Below, in pieces: positions 27,508 through 37,453 of a DNA stretch of 64,000 bases (positions are counted from its first letter, which is position 1; each line of letters opens with the position of its first letter). The position numbers were made by a program, and so were the translations under genes. The notes below the pieces were generated by a model, which saw only the letters and a list, made by a program, of their open reading frames with translations, was not told the origin of the DNA and did not search any database. Source of the stretch: Sphingomonas sp. 1F27F7B (GTDB lineage Bacteria; Pseudomonadota; Alphaproteobacteria; Sphingomonadales; Sphingomonadaceae); NCBI RefSeq assembly GCF_005503355.1, contig NZ_SCMK01000021.1, positions 1 through 64,000 on the forward strand. Direction: 5' to 3'.

Positions 27508-30210
27508 ATGAACACCGAGACCATGGAGCCGCGCGTCCGCGGATTCGCGAAGCAGGCGGGGCTTTCGATGCTGGCCCTCGCCACCATGCTGGCTTCGGCC
27601 GGCGCTGCGCAGGCACAGACCGCCCCGGCAGCGCCCGAGGCCGCCCAGGCCGACACGCAGCAGGCCGATGACGGCGCCGGCGAATCCCAGGGCGACATCG
27701 TCGTCACCGGCACGCTGCTGCGCGGCGTCGCGCCCACCGGCACCAACGTCATCGGGGTCACCCGCGACACGATCACCGCACGCGGCGTCAGCTCCTCGAA
27801 CGATCTTCTCGCGAAGATCCCGCAGGTCGGCAATTTCGGCACGATCCCGGTGGGCTCGGCCTCGTTCGGCCTGCCGGTCCTTCGCCCCAACATCCGCAAC
27901 CTGGGCGCCTCGGGTGGCAGCACCACGCTGGTGCTGATCAACGGCCATCGCGGCGTCGGCGCGGGCATCCTCCAGACCACGGTCGATCCCTCGATCCTGC
28001 CGCCCGATGTGCTCGAGCGCGTCGAGGTGGTGCCGGACGGCGGCTCCGCCATCTACGGCTCGGACGCGATCGGCGGCGTGGTGAACTTCATCACCCGCAA
28101 GCGCTTCGACGGCATCTCCGCCAATCTGCGCTACGGTTTCGCCGACAATTACAAGACAGTCGACGGCAACCTGACCCTGGGCAAGGACTGGGGCAGCGGC
28201 TCGCTGTTCCTCTCCTATGCCCATGTCTGGCACGATAATGTCCTCGGCATCGATCGGGGCTATGCCTCGGCTGATCGCACCTCGAAGGGCGGCAAGGACT
28301 TCCGGGTGACCACCTGCGCGCCGGGCAACATCCAGATCGGCAACCCCGGCGTCACCTATGCCCTGCCCGGCCTCGCCCCTGGCACGCTCAACAAGTGCGA
28401 CCAGAACGCCTATGCGGACCTGTTCCCGCGCGAGGAGCGCAACTCGGTCTTCGGCTCGCTCACGCAGCAGCTCGACGACAATGTCGCCTTCGGCCTGACC
28501 GCCTATTGGTCGCGCCGCGACACCGTGGTGAACCAGGCCCAAGGCATGCTCTCCGGCACGATCACTCTCCTCAATCCCTTCTTCCGCCCGATCGCCGGCC
28601 TGACGGCGCAGACCGCCAGCTTCTCGTTCGCCAGCGTCTATGGGAACAGCCTGACCAGCCGCCAGCGCTTCGAATCCTATGGCGTCACCCCCAGCTTCTC
28701 CTTCGCGCTCGGCGACAAGTGGCAGCTGCGTGCGGAGAGCAATTTCGGCCGCAGCACCAATCTGGTGCGCGAGGCTGCGCTCGACACCACCACCGCGTCA
28801 CTCGCGCTCGCCGGCCTGATCCCCGGCATGGCGCTCAATCCCTATGACCTCGCGGCCAGCAGCCCCGCCGCGCTGGCCGCCATCCGCAACTACGAGAATT
28901 ACGGCGACGCCACGCAGGAACTGGCGGAGGGCCGGCTGATCCTCGACGGTTCGCTGGCGCATCTGTCGGGCGGCGACGTCCGCCTCGCGATCGGCGCGGA
29001 ATATCATTACGAGAATATCTCCTCGCGCATCGCCCAGGGCGCGATCGGCTCCTATGCCAATGCCAAGACCTCGCTTGCATCGCGTAACGTGCGCTCGGCC
29101 TTTGGCGAGCTGATGATTCCGATCGTCGGCGCCGGCAACGGCAGCCCCGGGCTGCGCGGGCTGCAATTCTCGGCGTCGGTCCGCTACGACGATTATAGCG
29201 ACCAGGGCGGCACCACCAATCCGAAGTTCGGCGTGAACTACAAGCCGTTCAACGACCTGACGATCCGCGGCAATTGGGGCACCTCGTTCCACGCGCCGAG
29301 CCTTGCCGACACCACCAACACCTCGGACTCGCGGGCGACCGTGCTGCCCTACAGCCCGTTCCTTGCGCCCGGCGCCACCCCCGTCGACCCGGCACGTGCG
29401 ACGATCGTGCTCGCGGGCGGCAACCCGAACCTGAAGCCCGAGCGCGCCGATACCTGGTCCGCCGGCTTCGACTGGACGCCGAAGGCGGTCCCGGGCCTGG
29501 TGGCGAACCTCACTTACTACAATGTGAAGTTCAAGGACGCGATCGGCCTGGCACCGTTCCTCTCGCCGACGCTGTTCACCAACACCAACTATGCGAACTT
29601 CTACATCCTCCGGCCGACGCTGGCCCAGGCCCAGGCGGCGGTAGGCAACCTGAACGTGGTGGGGGCGCCCAGCATCGCCAGCCTCTATACCGGCCCGCTC
29701 ACGCCCTATGTGCTGATCGACGCGCGCCGCAACAATCTGGGCGCGGTCAACACCGAAGGGCTCGACTTCAACCTGGCCTATACCCGGCTGACCGGCTTCG
29801 GCGCGATCAACGCCAGCATCGCCGGCACCTACACGCTCAGCCGCAAGTCGCAGGCGGTTTCCGGCGGACCGTTCACCGACGACCTGAAGAACGGCGTCGG
29901 CCGCACTTCCTTCGTCGCCACGCTGGGCGGCAAGTCGGGCGGGTTCATCGCCTCGGCCTCGTACAACTACAGGGGCGGCTTCCCGATCCTCGGCGTGGCG
30001 CCCCAGACCCGGGTGGGCGCGTTCCAGACGGTGGACGCCTTCCTCGCCTATGACCTGGGCAAGCACGGCTTCATCAAGAACGCGATGCTGACGCTGAACA
30101 TCGACAACATCTTCGACCAGGATCCGCCCTGGCTGAACAGCGCTGCCGCCTATACCAATGGCAGCACCCTGGGACGGCTCGTCACCTTCGGCATCCGGAC
30201 CAAGTTCTGA
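27508..30210 (+). CDS. TonB-dependent receptor, probably for rhamnosides
   Basis: A 900-residue outer-membrane receptor. Signal peptide to about residue 37 (GAAQAQ), an alanine-rich spacer, a TonB box-like GDIVVTGTLLRG, the plug (DLLAKIPQVGNFG, IRNLGASGGSTTLVLINGHRG, GGSAIYGSDAIGGVVNF) and a barrel ending RLVTFGIRTKF. The strong ribosome-binding site GGGGAGGGAA fixes the ATG at 27508. The rhamnosidase gene begins 13 bases after its stop, so it very likely heads the plant-glycoside operon and imports rhamnosylated compounds. The substrate is inferred from that operon. No STN domain, so no FecI-type signalling by itself. Confidence 0.92.
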   Translation: MNTETMEPRVRGFAKQAGLSMLALATMLASAGAAQAQTAPAAPEAAQADTQQADDGAGESQGDIVVTGTLLRGVAPTGTNVIGVTRDTITARGVSSSNDLLAKIPQVGNFGTIPVGSASFGLPVLRPNIRNLGASGGSTTLVLINGHRGVGAGILQTTVDPSILPPDVLERVEVVPDGGSAIYGSDAIGGVVNFITRKRFDGISANLRYGFADNYKTVDGNLTLGKDWGSGSLFLSYAHVWHDNVLGIDRGYASADRTSKGGKDFRVTTCAPGNIQIGNPGVTYALPGLAPGTLNKCDQNAYADLFPREERNSVFGSLTQQLDDNVAFGLTAYWSRRDTVVNQAQGMLSGTITLLNPFFRPIAGLTAQTASFSFASVYGNSLTSRQRFESYGVTPSFSFALGDKWQLRAESNFGRSTNLVREAALDTTTASLALAGLIPGMALNPYDLAASSPAALAAIRNYENYGDATQELAEGRLILDGSLAHLSGGDVRLAIGAEYHYENISSRIAQGAIGSYANAKTSLASRNVRSAFGELMIPIVGAGNGSPGLRGLQFSASVRYDDYSDQGGTTNPKFGVNYKPFNDLTIRGNWGTSFHAPSLADTTNTSDSRATVLPYSPFLAPGATPVDPARATIVLAGGNPNLKPERADTWSAGFDWTPKAVPGLVANLTYYNVKFKDAIGLAPFLSPTLFTNTNYANFYILRPTLAQAQAAVGNLNVVGAPSIASLYTGPLTPYVLIDARRNNLGAVNTEGLDFNLAYTRLTGFGAINASIAGTYTLSRKSQAVSGGPFTDDLKNGVGRTSFVATLGGKSGGFIASASYNYRGGFPILGVAPQTRVGAFQTVDAFLAYDLGKHGFIKNAMLTLNIDNIFDQDPPWLNSAAAYTNGSTLGRLVTFGIRTKF

Positions 30211-30223
30211 GAAAGGGGATCGG

Positions 30224-33200
30224 GTGTCGCTTCCGTCGTCTGCCCTGACAATGCGTACCCTGTTGGTCTCGGGCACGGCGGCCATGGCGCTTCTCACCGC
30301 CATGGCCGCGTCGGCCCGGGACGACGGCCCGGCACCCACCAGCCTGACGGTCGAATATGCCGATGCCGCGCTCGGCATCGACGAGCCCGCCCCGCGCCTC
30401 GCCTGGCATTCCCCGGCGAAGCGCCAGGCCGCCTATCAGATCCGCGTCACTGCCGGGGGCCAGCCCGTCTGGGACAGCGGCAAGGTGGCCTCGCCCGACA
30501 ATGCGCAGATCCCCTATGGCGGCCCGTCCCTCGCCGCCCGCACCCGCTATCAGTGGCAGGTCAGGACCTGGGACGCCGACGGCAGCGAGAGCGGCTGGAG
30601 CCGGCCCGGCTGGTGGGAGATGGGCCTGCTCGCCCCGGCCGACTGGTCCGGCAAGTGGATCGCCGGTCCGGCACGCCGCGACCATGACTGGAGCGACGTC
30701 CGCTTCGAGAGCGACCTGACGCTCACGGGGACCTCCGTCGACCTGCTCTTCCGGGCCCGCGCAGCCGGCAAGACCTATGGCGAGGCCTATGTCTGGACTC
30801 TGGCCGAGGAAAGGGCCGGACCGGTGCTGATCGCCCGGGTCCGCCATTATCCCGGCGGCAGCAGCTCCGGCGTCAAGCTCACCGAGCTCAAGCGCGTACC
30901 GCTCACCGGCATCACGCTGAAGGGCGTGCGCCACAAGGTGACGATCACCGCCCGCGGCTCGGACATCGCCACCGCGATCGACGGCAAGCAGGTCGATCTG
31001 CTCACCGACCAGTCGCAGCCGCACGGCACGATCGGCTTCTCGTCGCGCGAGGCCGATGCCGCAATCATCCATGCGGTCAGCGTGACCGGCACCGGCAGCC
31101 CGGCCTTCGCCACCCGCTTCCCGGCCAACGACAATCCCTTTGTCGGCGGCACCGTCGAGGCGCAGGGGCTCACCGTCGCTGCCGGCGTTCCGAACATCGA
31201 CATCGTCCTGCCGATCGAGGCGCCCGCTCCGCTCGTCCGCAAGGCCTTCGTCCTGCCGGCGAAGAAAATCGCGGCGGCGCGGCTCTATGTCGCGGGCGCG
31301 GGCTGGCCGCGCATGCATCTCAACGGCGACACGGTCGGCGCCAGCGCGATGGCGAGCGGCTTCACTGCCTATGACAAGCGCGTCCTCTACCAGACCTATG
31401 ACGTGACCGACCGCGTCCGGCCCGGCGGCAACGTCCTCGGCGCCGAGCTCGGCCGCGGCTGGTACGGGCTGACCGACCCGAACGAATGGTATTTCGACCA
31501 GGCGCCCTGGCACGGCGAGCCGGCGCTCAAGGCGCAGCTCGAAGTGACCTTTGCCGACGGGTCGCGCCAGACGATCGCCAGCGATGCGAGCTGGCGGACC
31601 GTCTCCGGCCCCACCCGCAACGATTCCGTCCATCGCGGCGAGCGCTATGACGCGCGGCTGCTCCCCACCGGCTGGGACAAAACGGGCTTCGCCGGCAAGG
31701 GCTGGACCGCAGCGCAGCAGGTCGCAGGCCCCAAGGGCCTGCTCCAGGCCGCGAACGTCGAGCCGATCGCCCCGGTCGAGCAGCTCGCCCCGGTCTCGCT
31801 CACCCAGGTGAAGCCGGGCGTCTGGGTCTATGATTTCGGCCGCATCTTCTCGGGCTGGCCCGCGCTCGACGTGCGCGGGCCGCGCGGCACCACCGTCTCG
31901 CTCGTCGCCAGCGAGCGGATCGGCGACGACGGGATGGTCGTCCCTGCTTCGGGCCTGATCGACGCGCAGCTCCAGACCGATCGCTACACGCTCGCCGGAT
32001 CGGGCGCCGAGCGCTGGGAGCCGAGCTTCGGCTATCGCGGCTTCCGCTATGTCGAGCTGCGCGGCTATCCCGGCACGCCGACCCTGGCCACGCTCACCGG
32101 CAAGGTCGCCCATAGCGCGGTCGCCCGGACGGGCAGCTTCACCAGCGCCGATCCGCTGCTGAACGAAATCGACCAGGCGGCGATCCGCACCATCCTGAAC
32201 AACATGCACGGCTATCAGACCGATACGCCCACCTATGAAAAGAATGGCTGGACCGGCGATGCCCAGGCCTCGGCCGGCGCCGCGGCGCGCAGCCTGGGCA
32301 TCGCCCGCGTCTGGACCAAGTGGCTGAACGACTATCCCGATGCCCAGGCGCCGAGCGGCGAGCTGCCCGAGATCGTTCCGGCCACGCCCTTCTACGGCTA
32401 TGAAGGCACGCCGGGCTGGTCGTTCGTCTGGGGTCCGTCGACGCCCTGGGACGTTGCGGCGATGATCCTGCCCTGGGAACTCTACCAGGCCGAGGGCGAC
32501 ACCCGCATCCTGGCGCGCATGCACGCCATGCAGAAGCGGCTGGTCGACTATACCGCTACCGTCTTCAAGGCGCCCGACTATCGCCACGATCGCGGCCTGA
32601 GCGAATGGAGCGCGCCGGGCCCGCTCGACATCTTCGCCACCAACAATGGCGGGATCGACGCGATTACCACTGCCTATTTCTTCCACGAGGCGGACCTGCT
32701 GGCCAAGTCCTCGGCCGTGATCGGCAACCGGGCGGACGCGGACCGCTATGGCGCACTCGCCGCCGATATCCGCCGCGCCTACAACGCGCGCTACTGGGAC
32801 GCGGCGAACGGCTGGTATCGTACGCTCGACGACAAGGGCGCGACCAAGGGGCCGACCCAGTCGCAGAACATCCTGCCGCTCGCCTTCGGCATGGCGCCGG
32901 AGGGCCAGGCGCAGAAGGTCGCCGATACGATCGCCAGGGACGTCGAGGCCCGGGGCCTGCGCGCCGGCGTGTTCGGCACGCGCTACCTGCTCGAGATCCT
33001 TAGCGATTACGGCCATGCCGACCTCGCCTATCGCGTCGCCACCCGCACCGAGGAGCCGAGCTGGGGCTTCTGGCTGAAGAGCGGCCACAAGACGATGTTC
33101 GAATCCTGGGGCCTCAACGCCCGCTCGCGCGACCATCATTATTTCGGCTCGATCGCAGACTGGATGCGCCAGCGCCTCGCGGGACTGCGCCCGGGCGCGC

Positions 33201-33496
33201 CGGGCTATCGCATCGTCCTGGTCCGCCCCGAGATTCCGCAGGGCCTGGCTTCGGCTGCCGCCACGATGGCGACGCCGCAGGGCAAGGCCAAGGCCGGATG
33301 GCAGGTCGAGAACGGTCGCCTCACGCTCACCGCCACGGTGCCGATGAACGCCGCCGGCGAGATCTGGGTGCCCGCCCGCTTCGGCATGGTCGGCACGGTG
33401 CCCCAGGGCGCCACCCTGCTCCGCCAGACCGATGCCGCTACCGTCTATGCCACCGGGCCGGGCAGCTTCACCTTCATGACCGAGGGACGGAAATGA
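30224..33496 (+). CDS. Secreted alpha-L-rhamnosidase, GH78
   Basis: A 1090-residue enzyme that removes terminal alpha-L-rhamnose from glycosides. An N-terminal signal peptide leads into fibronectin-like and beta-sandwich domains (to about residue 640) and the (alpha/alpha)6 catalytic barrel. The catalytic region shows PTYEKNGWTGDAQ, whose glutamate matches the general acid of the GH78 motif, and later WGFWLKSGHKTMFESWG with the second glutamate. I start it at GTG 30224, which has AAAGGGG just upstream; ATG 30251 would also leave a signal peptide. Its stop overlaps the next start (ATGA). It follows the TonB receptor and opens a chain of coupled hydrolase genes. Confidence 0.93.
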   Translation: MSLPSSALTMRTLLVSGTAAMALLTAMAASARDDGPAPTSLTVEYADAALGIDEPAPRLAWHSPAKRQAAYQIRVTAGGQPVWDSGKVASPDNAQIPYGGPSLAARTRYQWQVRTWDADGSESGWSRPGWWEMGLLAPADWSGKWIAGPARRDHDWSDVRFESDLTLTGTSVDLLFRARAAGKTYGEAYVWTLAEERAGPVLIARVRHYPGGSSSGVKLTELKRVPLTGITLKGVRHKVTITARGSDIATAIDGKQVDLLTDQSQPHGTIGFSSREADAAIIHAVSVTGTGSPAFATRFPANDNPFVGGTVEAQGLTVAAGVPNIDIVLPIEAPAPLVRKAFVLPAKKIAAARLYVAGAGWPRMHLNGDTVGASAMASGFTAYDKRVLYQTYDVTDRVRPGGNVLGAELGRGWYGLTDPNEWYFDQAPWHGEPALKAQLEVTFADGSRQTIASDASWRTVSGPTRNDSVHRGERYDARLLPTGWDKTGFAGKGWTAAQQVAGPKGLLQAANVEPIAPVEQLAPVSLTQVKPGVWVYDFGRIFSGWPALDVRGPRGTTVSLVASERIGDDGMVVPASGLIDAQLQTDRYTLAGSGAERWEPSFGYRGFRYVELRGYPGTPTLATLTGKVAHSAVARTGSFTSADPLLNEIDQAAIRTILNNMHGYQTDTPTYEKNGWTGDAQASAGAAARSLGIARVWTKWLNDYPDAQAPSGELPEIVPATPFYGYEGTPGWSFVWGPSTPWDVAAMILPWELYQAEGDTRILARMHAMQKRLVDYTATVFKAPDYRHDRGLSEWSAPGPLDIFATNNGGIDAITTAYFFHEADLLAKSSAVIGNRADADRYGALAADIRRAYNARYWDAANGWYRTLDDKGATKGPTQSQNILPLAFGMAPEGQAQKVADTIARDVEARGLRAGVFGTRYLLEILSDYGHADLAYRVATRTEEPSWGFWLKSGHKTMFESWGLNARSRDHHYFGSIADWMRQRLAGLRPGAPGYRIVLVRPEIPQGLASAAATMATPQGKAKAGWQVENGRLTLTATVPMNAAGEIWVPARFGMVGTVPQGATLLRQTDAATVYATGPGSFTFMTEGRK

Positions 33497-34971
33497 GAAC
33501 TTCGCTTTTCGCTCTCACCCTGCTGCTCGCGGGCACCGCCCAGGCGCAGGAGGTCCGCACCGACCGCGGGACCCTGCGCGGCACGACAGCCGAGGGCGTC
33601 ACCAGCTTCAAGGGCATTCCCTATGCGGCCGCTCCGGTCGGGCCGCTGCGCTGGCACGCGCCGATGCCGGTCCCCGCCTGGACCGGCACGCGCGACGCCG
33701 CCGGCTATGGCAATGACTGCGTCCAGGCGCGCATGCCGGGCGACCTCGCCAACACTACGCTACCGATGAGCGAGGACTGCCTGTTCCTCAACGTCTGGAC
33801 GCCCCGGCCCCGCGCCGGCGCGAAGCTGGCGGTGATGGTCTATATCCATGGCGGCGGCTTCTCCACGGGATCGGGCAGCGCCGCGATCCTTGACGGCAGC
33901 CGCCTGGCCGCGCGCGGGCTGGTGGTCGTCACCTTCAACTATCGCCTCGGCCGGTTCGGCTTCTTCGCCACGCCCGCGCTCACCCGCGAGGCCGGCGGCG
34001 GCCCCACCGGCAACTGGGCATTGATGGATCAGCTCGCCGCACTGCAATGGGTGAAGCGCAACATCGCTTCGTTCGGCGGCGATCCGGCCAATGTCACGAT
34101 CTTCGGCGAGTCCGCGGGCGGGGAATCAGTCAGCCGGCTGATGGTCTCGCCGGCCGCGAAGGGACTGTTCGCCAAGGCGATCACCGCCTCGGGCGGCGGC
34201 CGCGACAGCTGGCCCGATCTCGCAGCTGGAGAAGCCAAGGGCCAGGCCTTTGCCAAGCGCGCCGGCGCCGAGGATCTCGCGGCGCTGCGCGCATTGCCGG
34301 CGGACAAGGTGCAGGGCGGCATCAACCTGCTCAACGGCGACGAAGCGCATTATTCCGGCCCGATGACCGACGGCCGGATCGTCACCGGCGATACCGACAC
34401 GCTGCTCGCCGCCGGCAACGCACGCGGCATCCGCTATGTCGTCGGCTCGAACAGCGACGAGCTGGGCTTCATCCCCGCGCCGTTCCTCAAGGGCTTCGTC
34501 GCCAAGGCGACCGAGAAGCTGGGCGCCGCCGCCGATGCGGTGCGCACCGCCTATGGCTCGGCCGAGGCCTATGACCGCCACATCCCGAGCGATTATACCT
34601 TCACCGAGCCGGCCTTCTCGCTCGCCAGGCGGCAGGCCGCGAACGCGCCGACCTGGCTCTATCGCTTCGGCTATGTCGCCGAGGCGAAGCGCGCCACGCT
34701 CGCCGGCGCCTCGCACGCCACCGACGTGCCCTATCAGTTCGACAATCTCGCCGCCGCGGGCGGCAAGCCCAGCCCCGCCGACATGGCCGCCGCCAGGCTG
34801 GTCGCGGACCATTGGGCGGCGTTCGCCAAGACCGGCGACCCGGGCTGGGCAAAGTTCATGCCCGGGGCGCAGATGCTAGTGATTAGCAATAATGGGAGCG
34901 CCACCGCGCCCGCCGGCACGCCCGAGATCATGGCGATCGCCGCCGCCCGCGACGCGGCCAAGCAGAAATGA
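33493..34971 (+). CDS. Secreted carboxylesterase, type B family
   Basis: A 492-residue alpha/beta-hydrolase with a signal peptide (MRTSLFALTLLLAGTAQA). Family signatures are clear: FKGIPYAAAPVGPLRW near the N-terminus, SEDCLFLNVWTP, the oxyanion-hole HGGGFSTGSG and the nucleophile S207 in TIFGESAGGES. It should hydrolyse carboxylic esters in the periplasm, such as acyl groups on plant glycosides. Its ATG overlaps the stop of the rhamnosidase gene (ATGA), so translation is probably coupled. The acyl group removed is not known. Confidence 0.92.
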   Translation: MRTSLFALTLLLAGTAQAQEVRTDRGTLRGTTAEGVTSFKGIPYAAAPVGPLRWHAPMPVPAWTGTRDAAGYGNDCVQARMPGDLANTTLPMSEDCLFLNVWTPRPRAGAKLAVMVYIHGGGFSTGSGSAAILDGSRLAARGLVVVTFNYRLGRFGFFATPALTREAGGGPTGNWALMDQLAALQWVKRNIASFGGDPANVTIFGESAGGESVSRLMVSPAAKGLFAKAITASGGGRDSWPDLAAGEAKGQAFAKRAGAEDLAALRALPADKVQGGINLLNGDEAHYSGPMTDGRIVTGDTDTLLAAGNARGIRYVVGSNSDELGFIPAPFLKGFVAKATEKLGAAADAVRTAYGSAEAYDRHIPSDYTFTEPAFSLARRQAANAPTWLYRFGYVAEAKRATLAGASHATDVPYQFDNLAAAGGKPSPADMAAARLVADHWAAFAKTGDPGWAKFMPGAQMLVISNNGSATAPAGTPEIMAIAAARDAAKQK

Positions 34972-34979
34972 GGAAGTCC

Positions 34980-35855
34980 ATGCGTACCCTCTTCCGGATC
35001 CTGGCGCTGTTCGCGCTGTTCGCCGGCAGCGTCACCGCCCATGCCCAGGAGACGATCCGGCTCTGGCCGAACGGCGCGCCGGGTTCGATGGGCCCGATGC
35101 AGGCGGAGACCACCGCCGACAAGAAGCCGTATGGCGTGATCACCCGCAACGTCTCCGAGCCTACGCTCACGGTGTTCCGCCCCGATCCGAAGATCGCCAA
35201 CGGCACCGCGGTGATCGTCGCGCCGGGTGGCGGCTTCCACCTGCTTTCGATCGGCAATGAAGGCGACGGCGTCGCAAAGTGGCTCAACAGCCAGGGCATC
35301 ACTGCCTTCGTGCTGCGCTACCGCCTGCTCCCCACCGGCGACGATTTCGGCATGGTGCTGATCCGCCGGCTGATGAACTTCAAGTCGCTCGAGGCCGCGA
35401 TCGTCCCGCTCCGCCCGCTCGCCACCGCCGATGGCGAGGAAGCGATGCGCTATGTCCGCGCCAATGCGGCCAAGTTCGGCGTGAAGCAGAACCGCATCGG
35501 CATGATGGGCTTCTCGGCCGGCGGCGCGGTGACGATGTGGACGGTGCTCGGCGCCAAGCCCGCCAGCCGCCCGGACTTCGTCGTCGCCATGTATCCCGGC
35601 CTGGTCGGCAATCCGCTGACCGTCCCGGCCAAGGCCCCGCCGCTGCTCGCGATGGTCGCCGAGGACGATCCCATCGTCCGCCCCGAAGCCGGCCGGCTGG
35701 TCGATGCCTGGAAAGCGGCGGGCGCCGATGCGACCCTGGTCACTTTCCCCAAGGGCGGCCACGGCTTCGGCATCACGAAAAGCGGCAAGGCGTCCGACGC
35801 CTGGCCCGAGCACGCGCAGAAATGGTTCCAGGCCAAGGGGTTGCTCAACAAATGA
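34980..35855 (+). CDS. Secreted alpha/beta hydrolase (acetylxylan/xylanase esterase-like)
   Basis: A 291-residue esterase with a signal peptide (RILALFALFAGSVTAHAQ). The sequence has IVAPGGGFHLLS as a likely oxyanion region, the nucleophile elbow MMGFSAGGAVTMW, an aspartate in AEDDPIV and a histidine in KGGHGFG. Such small alpha/beta hydrolases often deacetylate sugars. The ATG at 34980 has GAGGA five bases upstream; the ATG at 34968 overlaps the previous stop as ATGA and could also serve. The stop overlaps the tannase start. Together with its neighbours it probably strips ester groups from glycosides. Confidence 0.88.
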   Translation: MRTLFRILALFALFAGSVTAHAQETIRLWPNGAPGSMGPMQAETTADKKPYGVITRNVSEPTLTVFRPDPKIANGTAVIVAPGGGFHLLSIGNEGDGVAKWLNSQGITAFVLRYRLLPTGDDFGMVLIRRLMNFKSLEAAIVPLRPLATADGEEAMRYVRANAAKFGVKQNRIGMMGFSAGGAVTMWTVLGAKPASRPDFVVAMYPGLVGNPLTVPAKAPPLLAMVAEDDPIVRPEAGRLVDAWKAAGADATLVTFPKGGHGFGITKSGKASDAWPEHAQKWFQAKGLLNK

Positions 35856-37453
35856 ACCGGATAGCCCATTTCGGCGCACTGGGCGCCGTCGCCACCGCGC
35901 TGCTCGTCTCGGGCGGCGCGCCCGAGCCTCTCGCGGCGACCACCCCCACCGGCGCCTGCACCGCGCTCACCGGCATGGCGCTGGCGGACGGCAAGGTCGT
36001 GAAGGCCGAGGAAGTCGCCAAGGGCGGCATGGTCAACACCAAGGAGGGCACGCCCGGCCTCCCCGCCCAGGCAGGTTTTTGCCGCGTCTATGCGGTGCTG
36101 GCCCCCACGCCGCGCTCCGAGATCAAGGTCGAGGTGTGGTTGCCCGCACCCACTGCCTGGAACGGCAAGCTGCTGGGCGCCGGCAATGGCGGCTATGGCG
36201 GCTCGATGCTGCTCCCCCAGCTGACCATGCAGGGGGCGCTCGGCAAGGGCTATGCCACGGTGGGCACCGATATGGGCCATGTCGGCACCGCCGACACCGA
36301 CGCCAAATGGGCACTGAACCAGCCCGAGAAGATCGTCGATTTCGGCCATCGCGCCAACCATCTCGCCTCCGGCGTGGGCAAGGCCGTCATCGCCGCCTAT
36401 TACGGCAATGCCCCCAAGGCCGCCTATTTCCAGGGCTGCTCGGACGGCGGGCGCGAGGCGCTGATGGAGGCGCAGCGCTATCCCGAGGATTATGACGCGA
36501 TCGTCGCGGGCGCGCCGGCCAATGCCTGGAGCCGGCTGATGACCTCGTTCATGGCTACCGACCGCGCCGTGTTCGCCCGGCCCGAGACCATGATCCCCAA
36601 CGCGAAGCTCAAGCTGCTTCAGGACGCCGCGCTCGCCCAGTGCGATGCGAAGGACGGCGTGAAGGACGGCGTGCTCGACGATCCGCGCCGGTGCGGCTTC
36701 GATCCCGTCGTGCTCCAGTGCAAGGCCGGCGACGGCCCCTCCTGCCTCACCGCCGGCCAGGTCACCGCGGCGCGCTCGCTGTATCGCGGTACGTTCGACG
36801 GCAAGGGGCGCAAATTCTTCCCCGGCTACATGCCCGGTGCCGAGGCCGTTCCCGGCGCCTGGGATCTGTGGCTCACCGGCCCCAAGGCCCAGCACGGCAT
36901 CTTCGCCGGCGAGTTCTTCCGCAACATGGTCTATTCGAACCCCGAGTGGCAGCCGGCATCGTTCGATGTCGCGCGCGACTATGCCGCGGCCCGCCGCCTC
37001 GCCCCGGTGCTCGACAGCGACAATCCGGACATCGGCCCGTTCCTGAAGCGCGGCGGCAAGCTGATCCTCTATCATGGCTGGAACGACGCCGCGATCGCGC
37101 CGGAGAACACGATCGACTATTATCAAGCCGTGCAGAAGCGCGTCGGCGCCGCCGCGCGGGACTCGGTGCGCCTGTTCATGGTCCCCGGCATGTCGCACTG
37201 CCTGGCCGGCCCCGGCCCGAACGTGCTCGATACGCTCGGCACGATCGACAAATGGCGCCAGGGCGGCCCTGCGCCCGAGACGATGATCGCCACCAAATAC
37301 GACAACGACCTGTTCGGCTATCTCGGCTTCCCGGCCAAGCCGGTCCGCACCCGTCCCCTGTGCGCCTATCCCAAGGTCGCGCGCTGGACCGGCAAGGGCT
37401 CGACCGACGAGGCGGCCAACTTCACCTGCGTCGCCCCCGGCGCGAAGCAATGA
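35852..37453 (+). CDS. Tannase / feruloyl esterase family protein
   Basis: A 533-residue secreted esterase of the tannase family. After a signal peptide (about 1-29) it shows LLGAGNGGYGG, then QGCSDGGREALMEAQRYPEDYDAIVAGAPA with the nucleophile S197. Cysteines next to the active site and near the C-terminus fit the disulfide typical of the family, and the histidine is in PGMSHC. Members split ester bonds of galloyl or hydroxycinnamoyl groups such as ferulate and caffeate. Its start overlaps the upstream stop, and its stop overlaps the CoA ligase start, so a released phenolic acid could go straight to CoA activation. Confidence 0.92.
   Translation: MNRIAHFGALGAVATALLVSGGAPEPLAATTPTGACTALTGMALADGKVVKAEEVAKGGMVNTKEGTPGLPAQAGFCRVYAVLAPTPRSEIKVEVWLPAPTAWNGKLLGAGNGGYGGSMLLPQLTMQGALGKGYATVGTDMGHVGTADTDAKWALNQPEKIVDFGHRANHLASGVGKAVIAAYYGNAPKAAYFQGCSDGGREALMEAQRYPEDYDAIVAGAPANAWSRLMTSFMATDRAVFARPETMIPNAKLKLLQDAALAQCDAKDGVKDGVLDDPRRCGFDPVVLQCKAGDGPSCLTAGQVTAARSLYRGTFDGKGRKFFPGYMPGAEAVPGAWDLWLTGPKAQHGIFAGEFFRNMVYSNPEWQPASFDVARDYAAARRLAPVLDSDNPDIGPFLKRGGKLILYHGWNDAAIAPENTIDYYQAVQKRVGAAARDSVRLFMVPGMSHCLAGPGPNVLDTLGTIDKWRQGGPAPETMIATKYDNDLFGYLGFPAKPVRTRPLCAYPKVARWTGKGSTDEAANFTCVAPGAKQ

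Noticed and set aside
30182..33139. A 985-codon minus-strand open frame opposite the rhamnosidase gene
   Set aside because: The plus strand encodes a complete GH78 enzyme with catalytic motifs; the reverse frame has only composition-driven openness.
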